The notes below the pieces were generated by a model. The model saw nothing but the letters and a program-made list of their open reading frames with translations, searched no databases and was not told the DNA's origin. Shown here one piece after another: positions 42,301 to 50,453 of a stretch of 64,000 nt of DNA (its first letter is position 1; every line of letters starts with the position of its first letter). Origin of the DNA: Deltaproteobacteria bacterium. Its GTDB lineage: Bacteria > Myxococcota > Myxococcia > Myxococcales > Anaeromyxobacteraceae. A program made the translations under genes and the position numbers. The stretch covers positions 1 through 64,000 of the forward strand of contig JACRMN010000017.1 of NCBI GenBank assembly GCA_016214955.1. Reading direction: 5' to 3'.

Positions 42301-42437
42301 GCGTAGTTGGGGTAGGGGAAGGTCGGGTCCTCCGACTTGGGGATGGCGAGGAGCGAGGTGACTCCCAGCCCCACCAGCAGGAGGAAGACCACCAGGGTGA
42401 ACTGCCAGCGGCGGACGGAGAACTCGGCGACGTGCAT
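39324..42437 (-). CDS. RND-family inner-membrane efflux pump
   Basis: 1037 residues, full RND length, 12 predicted membrane helices and two large periplasmic loops. Proton-relay residues are present: LGLLVDDSVVVVENV (the Asp-Asp pair of AcrB helix 4) and MGIEVKNSILLVDF (the Lys of helix 10). Sequence details (SEDPTFPYPNYAVVAVLPGAAPTDVERLVVDPLE) put it in the hydrophobic/amphiphilic efflux type rather than the metal CzcA type. It works with the adaptor (14 bp upstream) and the TolC-like channel (downstream). Substrates unknown. Confidence 0.93.
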   Translation of the reverse strand: MHVAEFSVRRWQFTLVVFLLLVGLGVTSLLAIPKSEDPTFPYPNYAVVAVLPGAAPTDVERLVVDPLETRLKALDDVKSLRTQIEDGVAAIQVEFTAGTDPARKRDDVLREVTALRPTLPAELLRLDVQEFNAAKVNVLQVALASDEAPTRTLDRLARDLKKRLEAVRGVGEVEIGGLPRQEVRVALAVDRMAAAAISPLEVIGAIGADARSIPAGSVDAGARQLAVKTSGDYRSVREIAETAVRTVEGRAVRVGDLSEVTLADAEPTHLARFDGRRAVLVAATMKEGQNLFEVRRALGQVLDAFRRELPPGVALGTSFDQAGNVSHRLGGFARDFALAILLVLVTLLPLGLRASLVVMISIPLSLAIGLAGLRFAGFSVNQLSIVGFVIALGLLVDDSVVVVENVTRFVRRGWRPADAAVAATRQITLSVLGCTATLVFAFLPVMMLPGAPGLFIRSMPLAVVFTILASLLVSLTIVPFLASRLLVPEPEHGNRVFRAMTWLIEGSYRRVLAQAIRRPALTLSAAALLFAGSLALVPLIGFSLFPKAGLPQFLVVAEAAEGASLREADRAARFVEGVLARHPEVKNVTVNLGRGNPRIYYNLPQKNERASLAEVLAEVDSREPGVIDAVLGKIRGELGGYPGATIELKELENGPPVDAPVAIRVLGEDPARIEAAAARVEAILRETPGTRYVRNPARDRKSDLRVRIDRERAALAGVVVPDVDRAVRLAVGGIVAGQYREEGTDEPYDIRVTLPRDAPAALPGGPRPGLEVLERVQLAGAAGPVPLAQVAGLSLEPSPARIYHHDKSRSATVTAHVLERHNTDRVTRAVLDRLAGEAWPAGVRLQPAGEYESRQESFGGLSTAILVAALGVLAVLILEFRTFRSTLIVASVIPLGVVGGMAALFLSGYTLSFTAAIGFVALMGIEVKNSILLVDFTNLLRREGVPLDEAIQQAGETRFVPILLTTLTAIGGLLPLAFERSALYSPLALVILGGLVSSTVLTRVVTPVLYRLLPPEVEPETAPEPAVPATAATAQGA

Positions 42438-42451
42438 GGCGGCCTCCGGCG

Positions 42452-43531
42452 CTACGGAACCAGGCGCACCCGGGCCCCGTCGGCGAGCCGGTCGGCGCCG
42501 TCGGTGACCACCTTCTCCACGCCGTCCAGCCCGCCCGAGAGCGCCGCCCGGTCGCCGGCCAGGAAGGCGATGCGCACCGGCACGCGGCGGGCGCGGTCCC
42601 CCTCGAGCGCGAAGACCGCGCCGCTCTCGCCGTCGCCGTCCCGCAGGGCGGCGAGCGGCACCGTGCCCTGGGCCGGCACCTCGCGATCGATGGCGACGCG
42701 CGCCGCCAGGCCGGCGAGGAGCGGGGCCCCGAGCGGTGCCGGGTCGAAGGCCACCTCCACCTGCCAGGTGGCGGTGCCGCGCGAGGCCTGGCGCGCCACC
42801 TCGGCCACGCGGCCCTGGAGCGGCAGGTCGGGGCGGGCGTCGAGGGTCACGGTGGCGGGGAGGCCGGGCACCAGCCCGAGGATGTCGCGCTCCGGCACCG
42901 CCGCCCGGACCACGAAGCCGCGGCCGGTGCCGGAGAGCTGGACGATGGGCCGCCCCGCCCCCACCACCTCGCCGGGCTCGGCCAGGCGCCGGTCCACCCA
43001 GCCGTCCTCCGGGGCCACCAGGGTCGTGTGACGAAGGGTGAACTCGACGGATCGGGCCTGGGCCTCGGCCACCGCTGCCGCCGTCTCCAGGTCCTGCAGC
43101 GCGGCCGGAGGGAGGCTGCCGCCGGCCGAGAGCGCCCGGGCCCGCTCCAGGTCGCGGCGCGCCTTGGCCGCGGCCTCGGTGGCCTGGCGCGCGCCCTGGG
43201 CCACGTCGGTGGCGTCGAGGGAGGCCAGCACCTGGCCGCGGCGCACGCGCTCGCCGGCCTCGACCCGCACCTCGGCCAGGATGCCGCCGGTGCGGAAGGC
43301 GAGGGCGTACTCGCGCTTGGCGGCCACCGCCCCGGTGGCGCGGACCGGGCGGGCCACCGGCCCGCGGGCCACGGGCTCGGCCCGGACCGGCACCGCCGGG
43401 TCGGGCCCGGCGGCGGGCGTGGCGGCGCGGGCGCGGTCGCCGCAGCCCGGGAGCAGGAGGAGGGCGGCCAGGAGGCCGGCGGCGGCTGCCAGGGCGGAGG
43501 CGGCGAGGCGGCGGGAAGGGCTGAGCGGCAT
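42452..43531 (-). CDS. RND periplasmic adaptor (membrane fusion) lipoprotein
   Basis: 359 residues from the ATG at 43529-43531, chosen because it precedes a lipoprotein signal ending LLLLPGCG. An in-frame start further up would run through the operator. Order: signal, barrel-sandwich/lipoyl half (YALAFRTGGILAEVRVEAGERVRRGQVLASLD), alpha-hairpin (about 115-170), second lipoyl half (TTLVAPEDGWVDRRLAEPGEVVGAGRPIVQL) and beta-barrel domains. First gene of the efflux operon and divergent from tetR. Confidence 0.9.
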   Translation of the reverse strand: MPLSPSRRLAASALAAAAGLLAALLLLPGCGDRARAATPAAGPDPAVPVRAEPVARGPVARPVRATGAVAAKREYALAFRTGGILAEVRVEAGERVRRGQVLASLDATDVAQGARQATEAAAKARRDLERARALSAGGSLPPAALQDLETAAAVAEAQARSVEFTLRHTTLVAPEDGWVDRRLAEPGEVVGAGRPIVQLSGTGRGFVVRAAVPERDILGLVPGLPATVTLDARPDLPLQGRVAEVARQASRGTATWQVEVAFDPAPLGAPLLAGLAARVAIDREVPAQGTVPLAALRDGDGESGAVFALEGDRARRVPVRIAFLAGDRAALSGGLDGVEKVVTDGADRLADGARVRLVP

Positions 43532-43558
43532 GTCGGGCTCCCGGGGCGGCGCGCCCCG

Positions 43559-43581
43559 CAATGTGTACGCCGTGCACATTG
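43559..43581. promoter_or_regulatory. TetR-type operator (23-bp palindrome)
   Basis: An inverted repeat with 11-bp half-sites, CAATGTGTACG and CGTGCACATTG, around a central C; only one position breaks the symmetry. It lies midway between the efflux operon and tetR and covers the predicted -10 of the efflux promoter. Confidence 0.8.
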
Positions 43582-43604
43582 CCAACCGATGTGACTGGTG
43601 TCAA
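43576..43604 (-). promoter_or_regulatory. Predicted sigma-70 promoter of the efflux operon
   Basis: Minus strand: TTGACA (perfect -35, 43599-43604), 17-bp spacer, CAATGT as -10 (43576-43581). The -10 overlaps the end of the TetR palindrome, so binding there should block transcription of the adaptor-pump-channel genes. Confidence 0.6.
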
Positions 43605-43616
43605 CATGATCGGGCC

Positions 43617-44300
43617 ATGACGCCCCCTCTGGAGCGGGACAGCTACCACCACGGCGATCTGCGCCACGCGCTCGTCGAGGCGGCCGTGAAGCTCATCGCC
43701 GAGCGCGGCGCCGAGGGCTTCAGCCTGCGCGAGGCCGGGCGGCTCGTCGGGGTCTCCCCGACGGCCGCCTACCGCCACTTCGCCGACAAGTCGGCCCTGC
43801 TCGGCGCCGTGGCCAGCGACGGCTTCTCCCGCCTGGCCGCTGCCATGGAGAAGGGCATGGCCCGCGCGCCCGGAGCGGCCGGCGGCCCGGAGCGGGCGGT
43901 GGCCCGGATGGCGGCGCTGGGCGAGGCCTACGTGGACTTCGCCCTGCGCCACCCTTCCCACTTCCGCATCATGTTCGGCCCCTGGCTGCGCGAGACCGAG
44001 TGCGTCCCGGGGGTGGGCCCCTCGGGCAAGGACCCGTTCCAGCTGCTGGTGGAGACCCTCGACGAGGCGGCCGCCGCCGGCGTCATCCCGGCGGAGGCGC
44101 GCGCCGGCGCCGAGGTGGTCGCCTGGTCGACGGTGCACGGCTTCGCGGCGCTGGTGGTGGACGGCACGCTGCCGCTCTCCGCCCGGGAGCGGGCCGCGGC
44201 GCTGCGCCGGGTGCTCACCGGCGTGCTGCTGGCGCTGGGAGCCGACGCCTCCCGGCTGCCGCCTGTGGAGGCGGTGAAGTTCGCCACGCGCTGCAGCTAG
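43617..44300 (+). CDS. TetR/AcrR-family transcriptional repressor
   Basis: 227 residues. N-terminal helix-turn-helix: HALVEAAVKLIAERGAEGFSLREAGRLVGVSPTAAYRHFADKSALLGAVA (residues 17-66). C-terminal ligand domain of the WHG type (PSHFRIMFGPWL, WSTVHGFAALVVDG). It should repress the divergent efflux operon and itself through the palindrome at 43559-43581. A possible own promoter, TTGCCA-17-CAACAT (43579-43607), also overlaps the operator. Its TAG shares a CTAG with the stop of the convergent TPR gene. Confidence 0.92.
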   Translation: MTPPLERDSYHHGDLRHALVEAAVKLIAERGAEGFSLREAGRLVGVSPTAAYRHFADKSALLGAVASDGFSRLAAAMEKGMARAPGAAGGPERAVARMAALGEAYVDFALRHPSHFRIMFGPWLRETECVPGVGPSGKDPFQLLVETLDEAAAAGVIPAEARAGAEVVAWSTVHGFAALVVDGTLPLSARERAAALRRVLTGVLLALGADASRLPPVEAVKFATRCS

Positions 44301-47300
44301 GGCTGGCCGCCCATGTACTCGATCTCCTGCTCGATGTCCCTGCGGTCCTCGGCGTCGGGCTTGAGCCGCAGGTAGCTCTTGAAGGCCTGCACCGCCTTCT
44401 GCCGCTGCCCCTTCACCTTGAAGGCGAAGCCCAGGTAGTAGTGCGGCATGGGGTTGTCCTTGTCGAGGGTGGCCGCCTTCTCGTACCAGGGCAGGGCCTG
44501 CTGCGGGCCGCTCGACTCGTGCACCGCCCGGGCGATCCGGTAGTAGAGCGCCACCATCCCGGGATCCGCCTTGAGCGCGTCCTTGTAGATCTGGATGGCG
44601 CGCGGCGCCTCGCCCATCTTCAGCCGGCAGTCGGCCAGCAGGATGCGCAGCCGCTGCTCCCTGGGCGCGACCTGGATGGCCTTCTCGAACCAGCCCACCG
44701 CCTCCGGGCAGGCCTGCTGCCCGGCGAGCAGCACGCCGAGCTTCTCGGCGGCCGCCACCAGCCTGGGGTCGATGCTCAGGGCGGCGCGGTAGGCGGCCTG
44801 CGCCTCGGCCGGCTTGCCGGCCTTCTCGTAGGCCACGCCCAGCCACAGCGGGTAGAGGCCGTTCTTCTTGTCGAGGTCGAAGGCGCGGGTGAGCTGCTCC
44901 GCGGCCGGTACGGCGTCGCCCTTCTCCAGGAGCGCCCGCCCCAGCCAGTAGCGGTTCTCGGCCAGCGCCACCTCGACGTTGCTGGCCGCCAGCAGGTCCA
45001 CGTAGGCGGCCTCCACCTTGCCCTGCTCCAGCTGCACCGCGCCCAGCCGGGTCCGGGCCAGCGCCTGGCGCGGGTCGGCGGCCACGGCGGCGCGGAACTC
45101 CTCGGCGGCGCCGGGCAGGTCGCCCTCGCGCCAGCGCAGCGTGCCGAAGAGCACCCGCGCCTCGGTGAGCCGCGGGTCGAAGCGCACCGCCCGCTCCAGC
45201 GCGCCGCGCGCCGCGGCCGCGTCGCCGCGGGCCAGCGCCTCGCGCGCCACGCCCAGGTGGCTGGGCGCGTGGGTGGGGTCGAGCGCCAGCGCCTTCTCGT
45301 AGGCGCGCCGGGCGCCCTCGGCGTCGCCGCGGGCCAGCCGCAGGTCGCCCAGGCCGGCCTGGGCGTCGGGCTCGCCCGGCGCCTTCTCGGCCGCCAGCCC
45401 CAGCGCCGGGGCCGCGCCCTCCACGTCGCCGGCGGCCAGGCGGCTCCTGCCCAGCGCCAGGTGCGGCTCCCAGTAGCCGGGGTCGGCGGCCGCCTCGGCG
45501 AAGAGCTTCTCGGCCTCGGCGCGCTTGCCGCCCTGGGCCATCACCAGGCCGCGTGCGTAGGTGAGGCGCGGGCTCTTGCCCCACTTGGCCACCGCGGCGT
45601 CGAGGGCGTTGACGGCGTCGAGGACCCGTCCGGTGCCAGCCAGGGCCCGCGCGTGCAGGTCGGAGATCTCGGCGTCGCCGCTGGCGAGCGCCGGCTGCAG
45701 CGCCGCCAGCGCCCGGTCGGGCGCGTTGCGCCGCAGGAGGAAGCGGGTCAGCGAGGCGCGGGCCGGGGCGTAGGCCGGATCCTCCTGCACGGCCTCCTCC
45801 AGCTCCTTCTCGGCCGCGGCCAGCCGCCCCTCGGCCTCGGGTCCGGCCACCTGGCGCGCCAGCAACTCGCCGTGGAGCTGCCGGGCCCGCGCCCGCTCCC
45901 GCGGGCCGAGCTGCGCCTTGCCCTCGGCGGTGAGCGCCGGCTCGAGGCGCGCCTGGGCGGCGGCCAGGTCGCCGGCGGCGAGCGCCAGCGCCGCCAGCTC
46001 CAGCGAGGAGGAGAGGTGAGCCGGGCCGGCCTCCAGCGCCTTCTTGAAGTGGCCGGTGGCGGCGGCGGAGTCGCCCCTCTGCAGGGCGGCGAGGCCGAGC
46101 GCGTGCGGCGCCCGCGGCCCGGGCTGCTGCTGGGCGAGCCGCTGCAGGAGTCCCTCGGCCCGCCCCGTCTCCTTGCGGGCCAGCGCCACCTCGGCGAGGA
46201 GGAACAGGGCGTCGTCGTCCTTGGGAGCCTTGGCCAGCCAGCGCTCGAGCTGCCCCAGGGCGGCGGGCGGCGGCGGCTGGCCGGTGGCGAGCGCCATCGA
46301 GACCTGGGCCTTCAGGGTGTCGGCCTGCTGCGGGGCCTGCTGCATCAACTCGGGCAGGAGCTGCTGGGCCTGGGCCAGCACCTCCGGCGCGACGCCGGTG
46401 CGGCGCGCCATCCAGCCGGTCACCTGCACCTGCAGTCCCTTGGCCTCGCGGTCCACGGCCGAGAGCGATACCGCGCGGGAGGCCAGCTCCAGCGCCGCCT
46501 GCGCGCCGGGGAAGCCGTCCTCGGCGAGGCGGCTCCGCGCCTGGGCGCAGAGCCTGGCGCCGGGGCGGTTGGGGCCCACCTGCCCGCGGATGAGGCGGTG
46601 GAAGAAGACGCCGTAGTCGGTGAGCCCCACCGACAGGCCGCCGCCCACCAGCACCAGGACGAGCGCGGCCGGGATGGCGATTCGCCCCCAGCGCGGCAGG
46701 CGCGAGAGCCCGGCGTCGAGCCGGACCCGCAGCGTGGCCAGCCTGTCGGCCAGGCCGGGCCCGCGCGGCGCGGGCGGCCCGTGGTCGCCCGCCGGTTCGG
46801 CGGCCACCACGGGGACGGTCCGCCCCGACGGCGCGGCGCCGGCGGGGGGTCCCTCGATGAGCCTCCGGATGGCGGCGTCGAAGGCCGGCACGGTGCCGAT
46901 GCTCCTCCACTCGTCGCGGCCCTCGCCGGCGACCTCCTCGTTGCCGAGGAGCTCGCCGCGCACCAGCATGTCCACGACCTCGCCCTCGGGGAACGGGCCG
47001 AAGACCTTGCCGGAGCGGCGGCGCACCCGCCAGGCGGCGCCGGACTCGGCGGCCCGCTCGGGCTGCGCCCGCGCGGGCGGGGGAGGAGGCGGGGCGCCCT
47101 CGCCGAAGAGGGCCTCCAGCTCCTCGCCCTCGGTGCGCGCAGCGGCGGACGGGAACGGATCGGCGGGCGGCGGCACGGAAGGCGGATCGGGATCGGCTGG
47201 GACCGGCAGCGGATCCTCGTTGGCGGAGGGCGGCGGGGTCCCCAGGTCCACCTCGCCGAAACCCAGCGGCGCCGCGAAGGGCTCCTGCCCCGAGGAGGAG

Positions 47301-47875
47301 CCGAAGGGCGGCGCCTGATCCTCGACGGGCGGCGCGGGCGGCAGCGGCACGGGGCGCTGGGCGTCCGGCGGCTTCGCAGGGAGGGGCGGGGGCGCGGGCG
47401 GAGGCGGAGGGCGGATGGGGTCGGTGTCGGGCGGCTCCGCGAACGCGGCGGCGTCGGGCTGCGGGAGCGGCACCGTCCCGAAAGGCGGCGTGGGGGCCGG
47501 CTTCTCCTCGCCGAAGGGCGTGGCGAAGCGCATGGTGGCGCCGCCCAGCGGGTCGGCGCCGGCGGCCTCGGGGAAGGGCGGCTGCGCAAAAGCGGCGGCG
47601 TGCTCTCCGGGAGGCGGCGGCGTGGCCACCGGTCCGGCGGCGAACGGCGAGTCGAAGGTGGCGGTGTGGCCGCCGAGCGGCTCCTCGGCGCGGGGAGCGG
47701 GCGCGCGTGCCGCCGTCGGCAGCGGCACCGGCGTGGGGCCCGTGGCCACGGGCACCGCCGGCCGTACCGGAAAGGCCGCCTGACACTTGGGGCAGCGGAC
47801 GTTCAGCCCCGCGGCCGGGATGCGGCGGTCGTCGACGTTGTAGGAGGCCTTGCAGCTCGGACAGGCGATGCGCAT
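44297..47875 (-). CDS. Zinc-ribbon / GYF / TPR membrane protein
   Basis: 1192 residues. Domains: an MJ0042-type zinc ribbon at the N terminus (CPSCKASYNV...CPKCQAAFPV), a disordered Pro/Ala-rich stretch (about 40-285) with repeated phenylalanine motifs (ATFDSPF, AAFAQPPF, MRFATPFGEE), a GYF_2-like domain (WRVRRRSGKVFGPFPEGEVVDMLVRGEL), one membrane helix (IAIPAALVLVLVGGGLSVGL) near residue 405, then about 20 TPR units to the end. The architecture is common in myxobacteria, often linked to motility or polarity complexes, but the role of this copy is unknown. The ATG at 47873-47875 starts at the zinc ribbon. Confidence 0.85.
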   Translation of the reverse strand: MRIACPSCKASYNVDDRRIPAAGLNVRCPKCQAAFPVRPAVPVATGPTPVPLPTAARAPAPRAEEPLGGHTATFDSPFAAGPVATPPPPGEHAAAFAQPPFPEAAGADPLGGATMRFATPFGEEKPAPTPPFGTVPLPQPDAAAFAEPPDTDPIRPPPPPAPPPLPAKPPDAQRPVPLPPAPPVEDQAPPFGSSSGQEPFAAPLGFGEVDLGTPPPSANEDPLPVPADPDPPSVPPPADPFPSAAARTEGEELEALFGEGAPPPPPPARAQPERAAESGAAWRVRRRSGKVFGPFPEGEVVDMLVRGELLGNEEVAGEGRDEWRSIGTVPAFDAAIRRLIEGPPAGAAPSGRTVPVVAAEPAGDHGPPAPRGPGLADRLATLRVRLDAGLSRLPRWGRIAIPAALVLVLVGGGLSVGLTDYGVFFHRLIRGQVGPNRPGARLCAQARSRLAEDGFPGAQAALELASRAVSLSAVDREAKGLQVQVTGWMARRTGVAPEVLAQAQQLLPELMQQAPQQADTLKAQVSMALATGQPPPPAALGQLERWLAKAPKDDDALFLLAEVALARKETGRAEGLLQRLAQQQPGPRAPHALGLAALQRGDSAAATGHFKKALEAGPAHLSSSLELAALALAAGDLAAAQARLEPALTAEGKAQLGPRERARARQLHGELLARQVAGPEAEGRLAAAEKELEEAVQEDPAYAPARASLTRFLLRRNAPDRALAALQPALASGDAEISDLHARALAGTGRVLDAVNALDAAVAKWGKSPRLTYARGLVMAQGGKRAEAEKLFAEAAADPGYWEPHLALGRSRLAAGDVEGAAPALGLAAEKAPGEPDAQAGLGDLRLARGDAEGARRAYEKALALDPTHAPSHLGVAREALARGDAAAARGALERAVRFDPRLTEARVLFGTLRWREGDLPGAAEEFRAAVAADPRQALARTRLGAVQLEQGKVEAAYVDLLAASNVEVALAENRYWLGRALLEKGDAVPAAEQLTRAFDLDKKNGLYPLWLGVAYEKAGKPAEAQAAYRAALSIDPRLVAAAEKLGVLLAGQQACPEAVGWFEKAIQVAPREQRLRILLADCRLKMGEAPRAIQIYKDALKADPGMVALYYRIARAVHESSGPQQALPWYEKAATLDKDNPMPHYYLGFAFKVKGQRQKAVQAFKSYLRLKPDAEDRRDIEQEIEYMGGQP

Positions 47876-47989
47876 GAAAATCCTTGGCTTTTCGAAGCCT
47901 AGCACCGGCTCTTCCCGGGCGGCAACAAAGGACGCTCGGCCCCGTGCTAAAGCTCTCCCGCTGACAGCGCCGCAACGGAGCCCGCCGCC

Positions 47990-48844
47990 GTGAAGCCCGC
48001 CTCGCCCCTCCTCGAGCGCATGCGCGAGTGGACCTTCGCCCTGGCCGGCCCGGGGGCGCAGGAGCGGCTCTCGCGGCTGACGCAGAAGGCCCGCAACGAG
48101 TACGGCGTCGACCCCTACGGCTTCGACCTCGACTACGCCATCGGCGCCATCGCCCCGTTCCTCTGGCTCTACAAGAAGTACTTCCGCGTCCAGCTGCACG
48201 GCATGGAGAACGTGCCCCGCTCGGGCCGCTTCCTGCTGGTGGGCAACCACTCGGGCCAGCTTCCCCTCGACGCCGCCATGCTGGGCGTGGCCTGCCTCAT
48301 GGAGATGGACCCGCCGCGGGCGGTGCGGGCGCTGGTGGAGAAGTGGGTGCCGACGCTGCCGTTCGTCTCCACCTACTACGCCAGGCTCGGCCAGGTGGTG
48401 GGCACGCCGGAGAACTGCCGCCGCCTCCTGCGGGCCGACGAGGCGCTGATGGTCTTCCCCGAGGGCGTGCGCGGCCTCAACAAGCCCTGGAGCCAGCGCT
48501 ACCAGCTCCAGGACTTCGGCCCGGGCTTCCTGCGCCTGGCGCTCGAGACCGACTCGCCCATCGTGCCGGTGGGCGTGGTGGGCGCCGAGGAGCAGGCCCC
48601 CAACCTCTTCAACCTGGCCTTCGTGGCCAGGCTGCTCTCGATGCCCGCCTTCCCCATCACGCCCACCGGGCTGCCCTTCCCGCTCCCCACGCGCTACCAC
48701 CTCTGGTTCGGCGAGCCCATGCGCTTCGGCGGCTCGGCCGACGACGAGGACGCGGTGCTGGCCGCCAAGGTGGAGGAGGTCCGCGGGGCGGTGCGCGGGC
48801 TCCTGCAGCGGGGACTGGCCGAGCGCCAGGGCGTGTTCACCTAG
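47990..48844 (+). CDS. Lysophospholipid-type acyltransferase
   Basis: 284 residues. The acyltransferase core has FLLVGNHSGQLPLDAAML (the His-x6-Asp catalytic motif) and LMVFPEGVRGLNKPW (the FPEG motif). The N-terminal segment before it (about 1-70) has a hydrophobic patch AIGAIAPFLWLYKKYF that may anchor to the membrane. The GTG start at 47990 follows ACGGAG. Immediately followed by an NAD-dependent epimerase-type gene (8-bp gap), so both likely act in one lipid pathway. Confidence 0.88.
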   Translation: MKPASPLLERMREWTFALAGPGAQERLSRLTQKARNEYGVDPYGFDLDYAIGAIAPFLWLYKKYFRVQLHGMENVPRSGRFLLVGNHSGQLPLDAAMLGVACLMEMDPPRAVRALVEKWVPTLPFVSTYYARLGQVVGTPENCRRLLRADEALMVFPEGVRGLNKPWSQRYQLQDFGPGFLRLALETDSPIVPVGVVGAEEQAPNLFNLAFVARLLSMPAFPITPTGLPFPLPTRYHLWFGEPMRFGGSADDEDAVLAAKVEEVRGAVRGLLQRGLAERQGVFT

Positions 48845-48852
48845 GTCGAGCG

Positions 48853-49812
48853 ATGGCGAGCGGACCCCAGAGCGAGTTCCCCGGCATGCCGGCGGCGGTG
48901 TGCATCACCGGCATCGCCGGCAACCTCGGCAAGGCGCTCGCCAAGCTGCTCCACGGCGAGACCCGGCTCATCGGCATCGACCGGCGCCCCTTCCGCGAGG
49001 CGCCGCGCGACGTCGAGCACCACCAGCTCGACATCCGCAAGAACAAGGTGGACGAGGTCTTCCGCCGCGCCCGGCCCGAGGCGCTCATCCACCTGGGAAT
49101 CATGCACGACCCGCGCATGCCGCGGGCCGAGGCCCACAGCTTCAACGTCATCGGCACCCACAAGATCCTGGAGACCTGCGTCCGCCACGGGGTGAAGAAG
49201 GTGGTGGTGCTCTCCAGCGCCAACGTCTACGGGCCGCGGCCCGACAACTCCAACTTCCTGCCGGAGGAGACGCCGCTGATGGCGGCGGCCACCTACTCCG
49301 ACATCGCCGACCTCGTGGAGGTGGACATCTACGCCCAGTCGTTCGTGTGGCGCCACCCCGAGATCGAGACGGTGATCCTGCGGCCGGTGCACATCGTCGG
49401 CCCCACGGTGAAGAACGCCCCCAGCAACTACCTGCGGCTCTCCCGGCCGATCACGGTGATGGGCTTCGACCCGATGGTGCAGCTCATCCACGTGGAGGAC
49501 GTGTGCCGGGCGCTGGCCCTGGCGCTGCGGCCCGGGCCGCGGGGCGTCTACAACGTGGTCGGGCCGGGCGAGGTGCCGCTCTCGGCGGCGCTCTCCGAGC
49601 TGGGGCGGCGGCCGATCCCGGTTCCGGCGCCGCTCCTGCGGCCCCTGCTGGCGCGCGCCTTCCGCTCCCGGCTGGTGAGCTTCCCGCCCGACGAGCTCGA
49701 CCACATCCAGTACCTGTGCGCGGTGGACGGCTCGCGCGCCGAGCGGGACCTGGGCTGGCGGCCGGCGAGGTCGCTGCGGGAGACCATCCGCAGCGTCCTG
49801 GTTCCGGGGTAG
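48853..49812 (+). CDS. Extended SDR / NAD-dependent epimerase-like protein
   Basis: 319 residues. Nucleotide loop ITGIAGNLGKALAKLL (TGxxGxxG), DIRKNKVDEVFRRARPEALIHLGI, VVVLSSANVYGPRP. The usual YxxxK pair is altered: the position reads TYSDIADLVEVD, so the active-site Lys is missing (Ala). This may be an atypical or non-catalytic member. It follows the acyltransferase gene in the same direction and may modify or bind a lipid intermediate. Confidence 0.82.
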   Translation: MASGPQSEFPGMPAAVCITGIAGNLGKALAKLLHGETRLIGIDRRPFREAPRDVEHHQLDIRKNKVDEVFRRARPEALIHLGIMHDPRMPRAEAHSFNVIGTHKILETCVRHGVKKVVVLSSANVYGPRPDNSNFLPEETPLMAAATYSDIADLVEVDIYAQSFVWRHPEIETVILRPVHIVGPTVKNAPSNYLRLSRPITVMGFDPMVQLIHVEDVCRALALALRPGPRGVYNVVGPGEVPLSAALSELGRRPIPVPAPLLRPLLARAFRSRLVSFPPDELDHIQYLCAVDGSRAERDLGWRPARSLRETIRSVLVPG

Positions 49813-50453
49813 GGCGGCTCCGCCAGACGCGCCACCCCGTGTGCACGCGCCGCTCCGCCGGACGCGCCACCCCGCGTGCACGCGCCGCTCCGCCGGACGC
49901 GCCGGCCTCCGCCGCTGGTCCTCGGGCGGGCGCTGCACGCGGCCGCGCGAACGCCCTCGGCACGGGCGTCTCGCAGACGTCGGGGCGCGGACGACGGGTC
50001 ACCGCTCGGCGTTGCCGCGCCCACGACGGCTGCTCGACGCGGACGGGCACCCGAGCCGCGCGGATGGCAGGCGCTCCCTTGCGCCCTGCGGAGGCGGCTC
50101 CGGCCGGCGCGCCGGCTGCGCGGCTCGCGACCGTGCTCAGATGACTCGCGGGCGGACGGGCCTTCGTCCCCGCCCGGAGCGTCCGCGCGTGCGGTCGGAG
50201 ACGGCCGCAGGACGAAGCGGCCTGCATCGACGGTGCGCCACGGCCGGGAGAGAGACGCGGGCTAGCGCAGTGGCGAACGGAGATGCCCGGCCGCTGCGGA
50301 CGGCGCCCGGTCGCAGTACGGCGCCCGTAGAGACGCGGCGCGAGGACGGGGACGAAGGCCCGGAGCCCACCGCTCCCGTCGAGAGGCGCGGAGGGGTCCG
50401 CCCGCCACCGCCAGGTGTGCACCGCGCGCGCTCCGCGGTTATCCTCCGGCCGC
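49813..50453. other. 641-bp region without a recognised gene
   Basis: It contains a 35-bp tandem repeat at its left end and otherwise GC-rich sequence open in several frames on both strands, none with family features or a ribosome site. It separates the SDR gene from hslO. Confidence 0.5.
49815..49902. repeat. 35-bp tandem repeat, about 2.5 copies
   Basis: Units begin at 49815, 49850 and 49885; the shared core is GCTCCGCC-x-GACGCGCCACC followed by CCG-x-GTGCACGCGC. Copies 1 and 2 differ at only a few positions and the third is truncated at 49902. There are no spacers, so it is not a CRISPR array. It may be a tandem duplication within a decayed coding or regulatory region. Confidence 0.75.

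Noticed and set aside
49815-49902. Possible CRISPR array
   Set aside because: The repeats are directly adjacent without spacers, and no cas genes are nearby.
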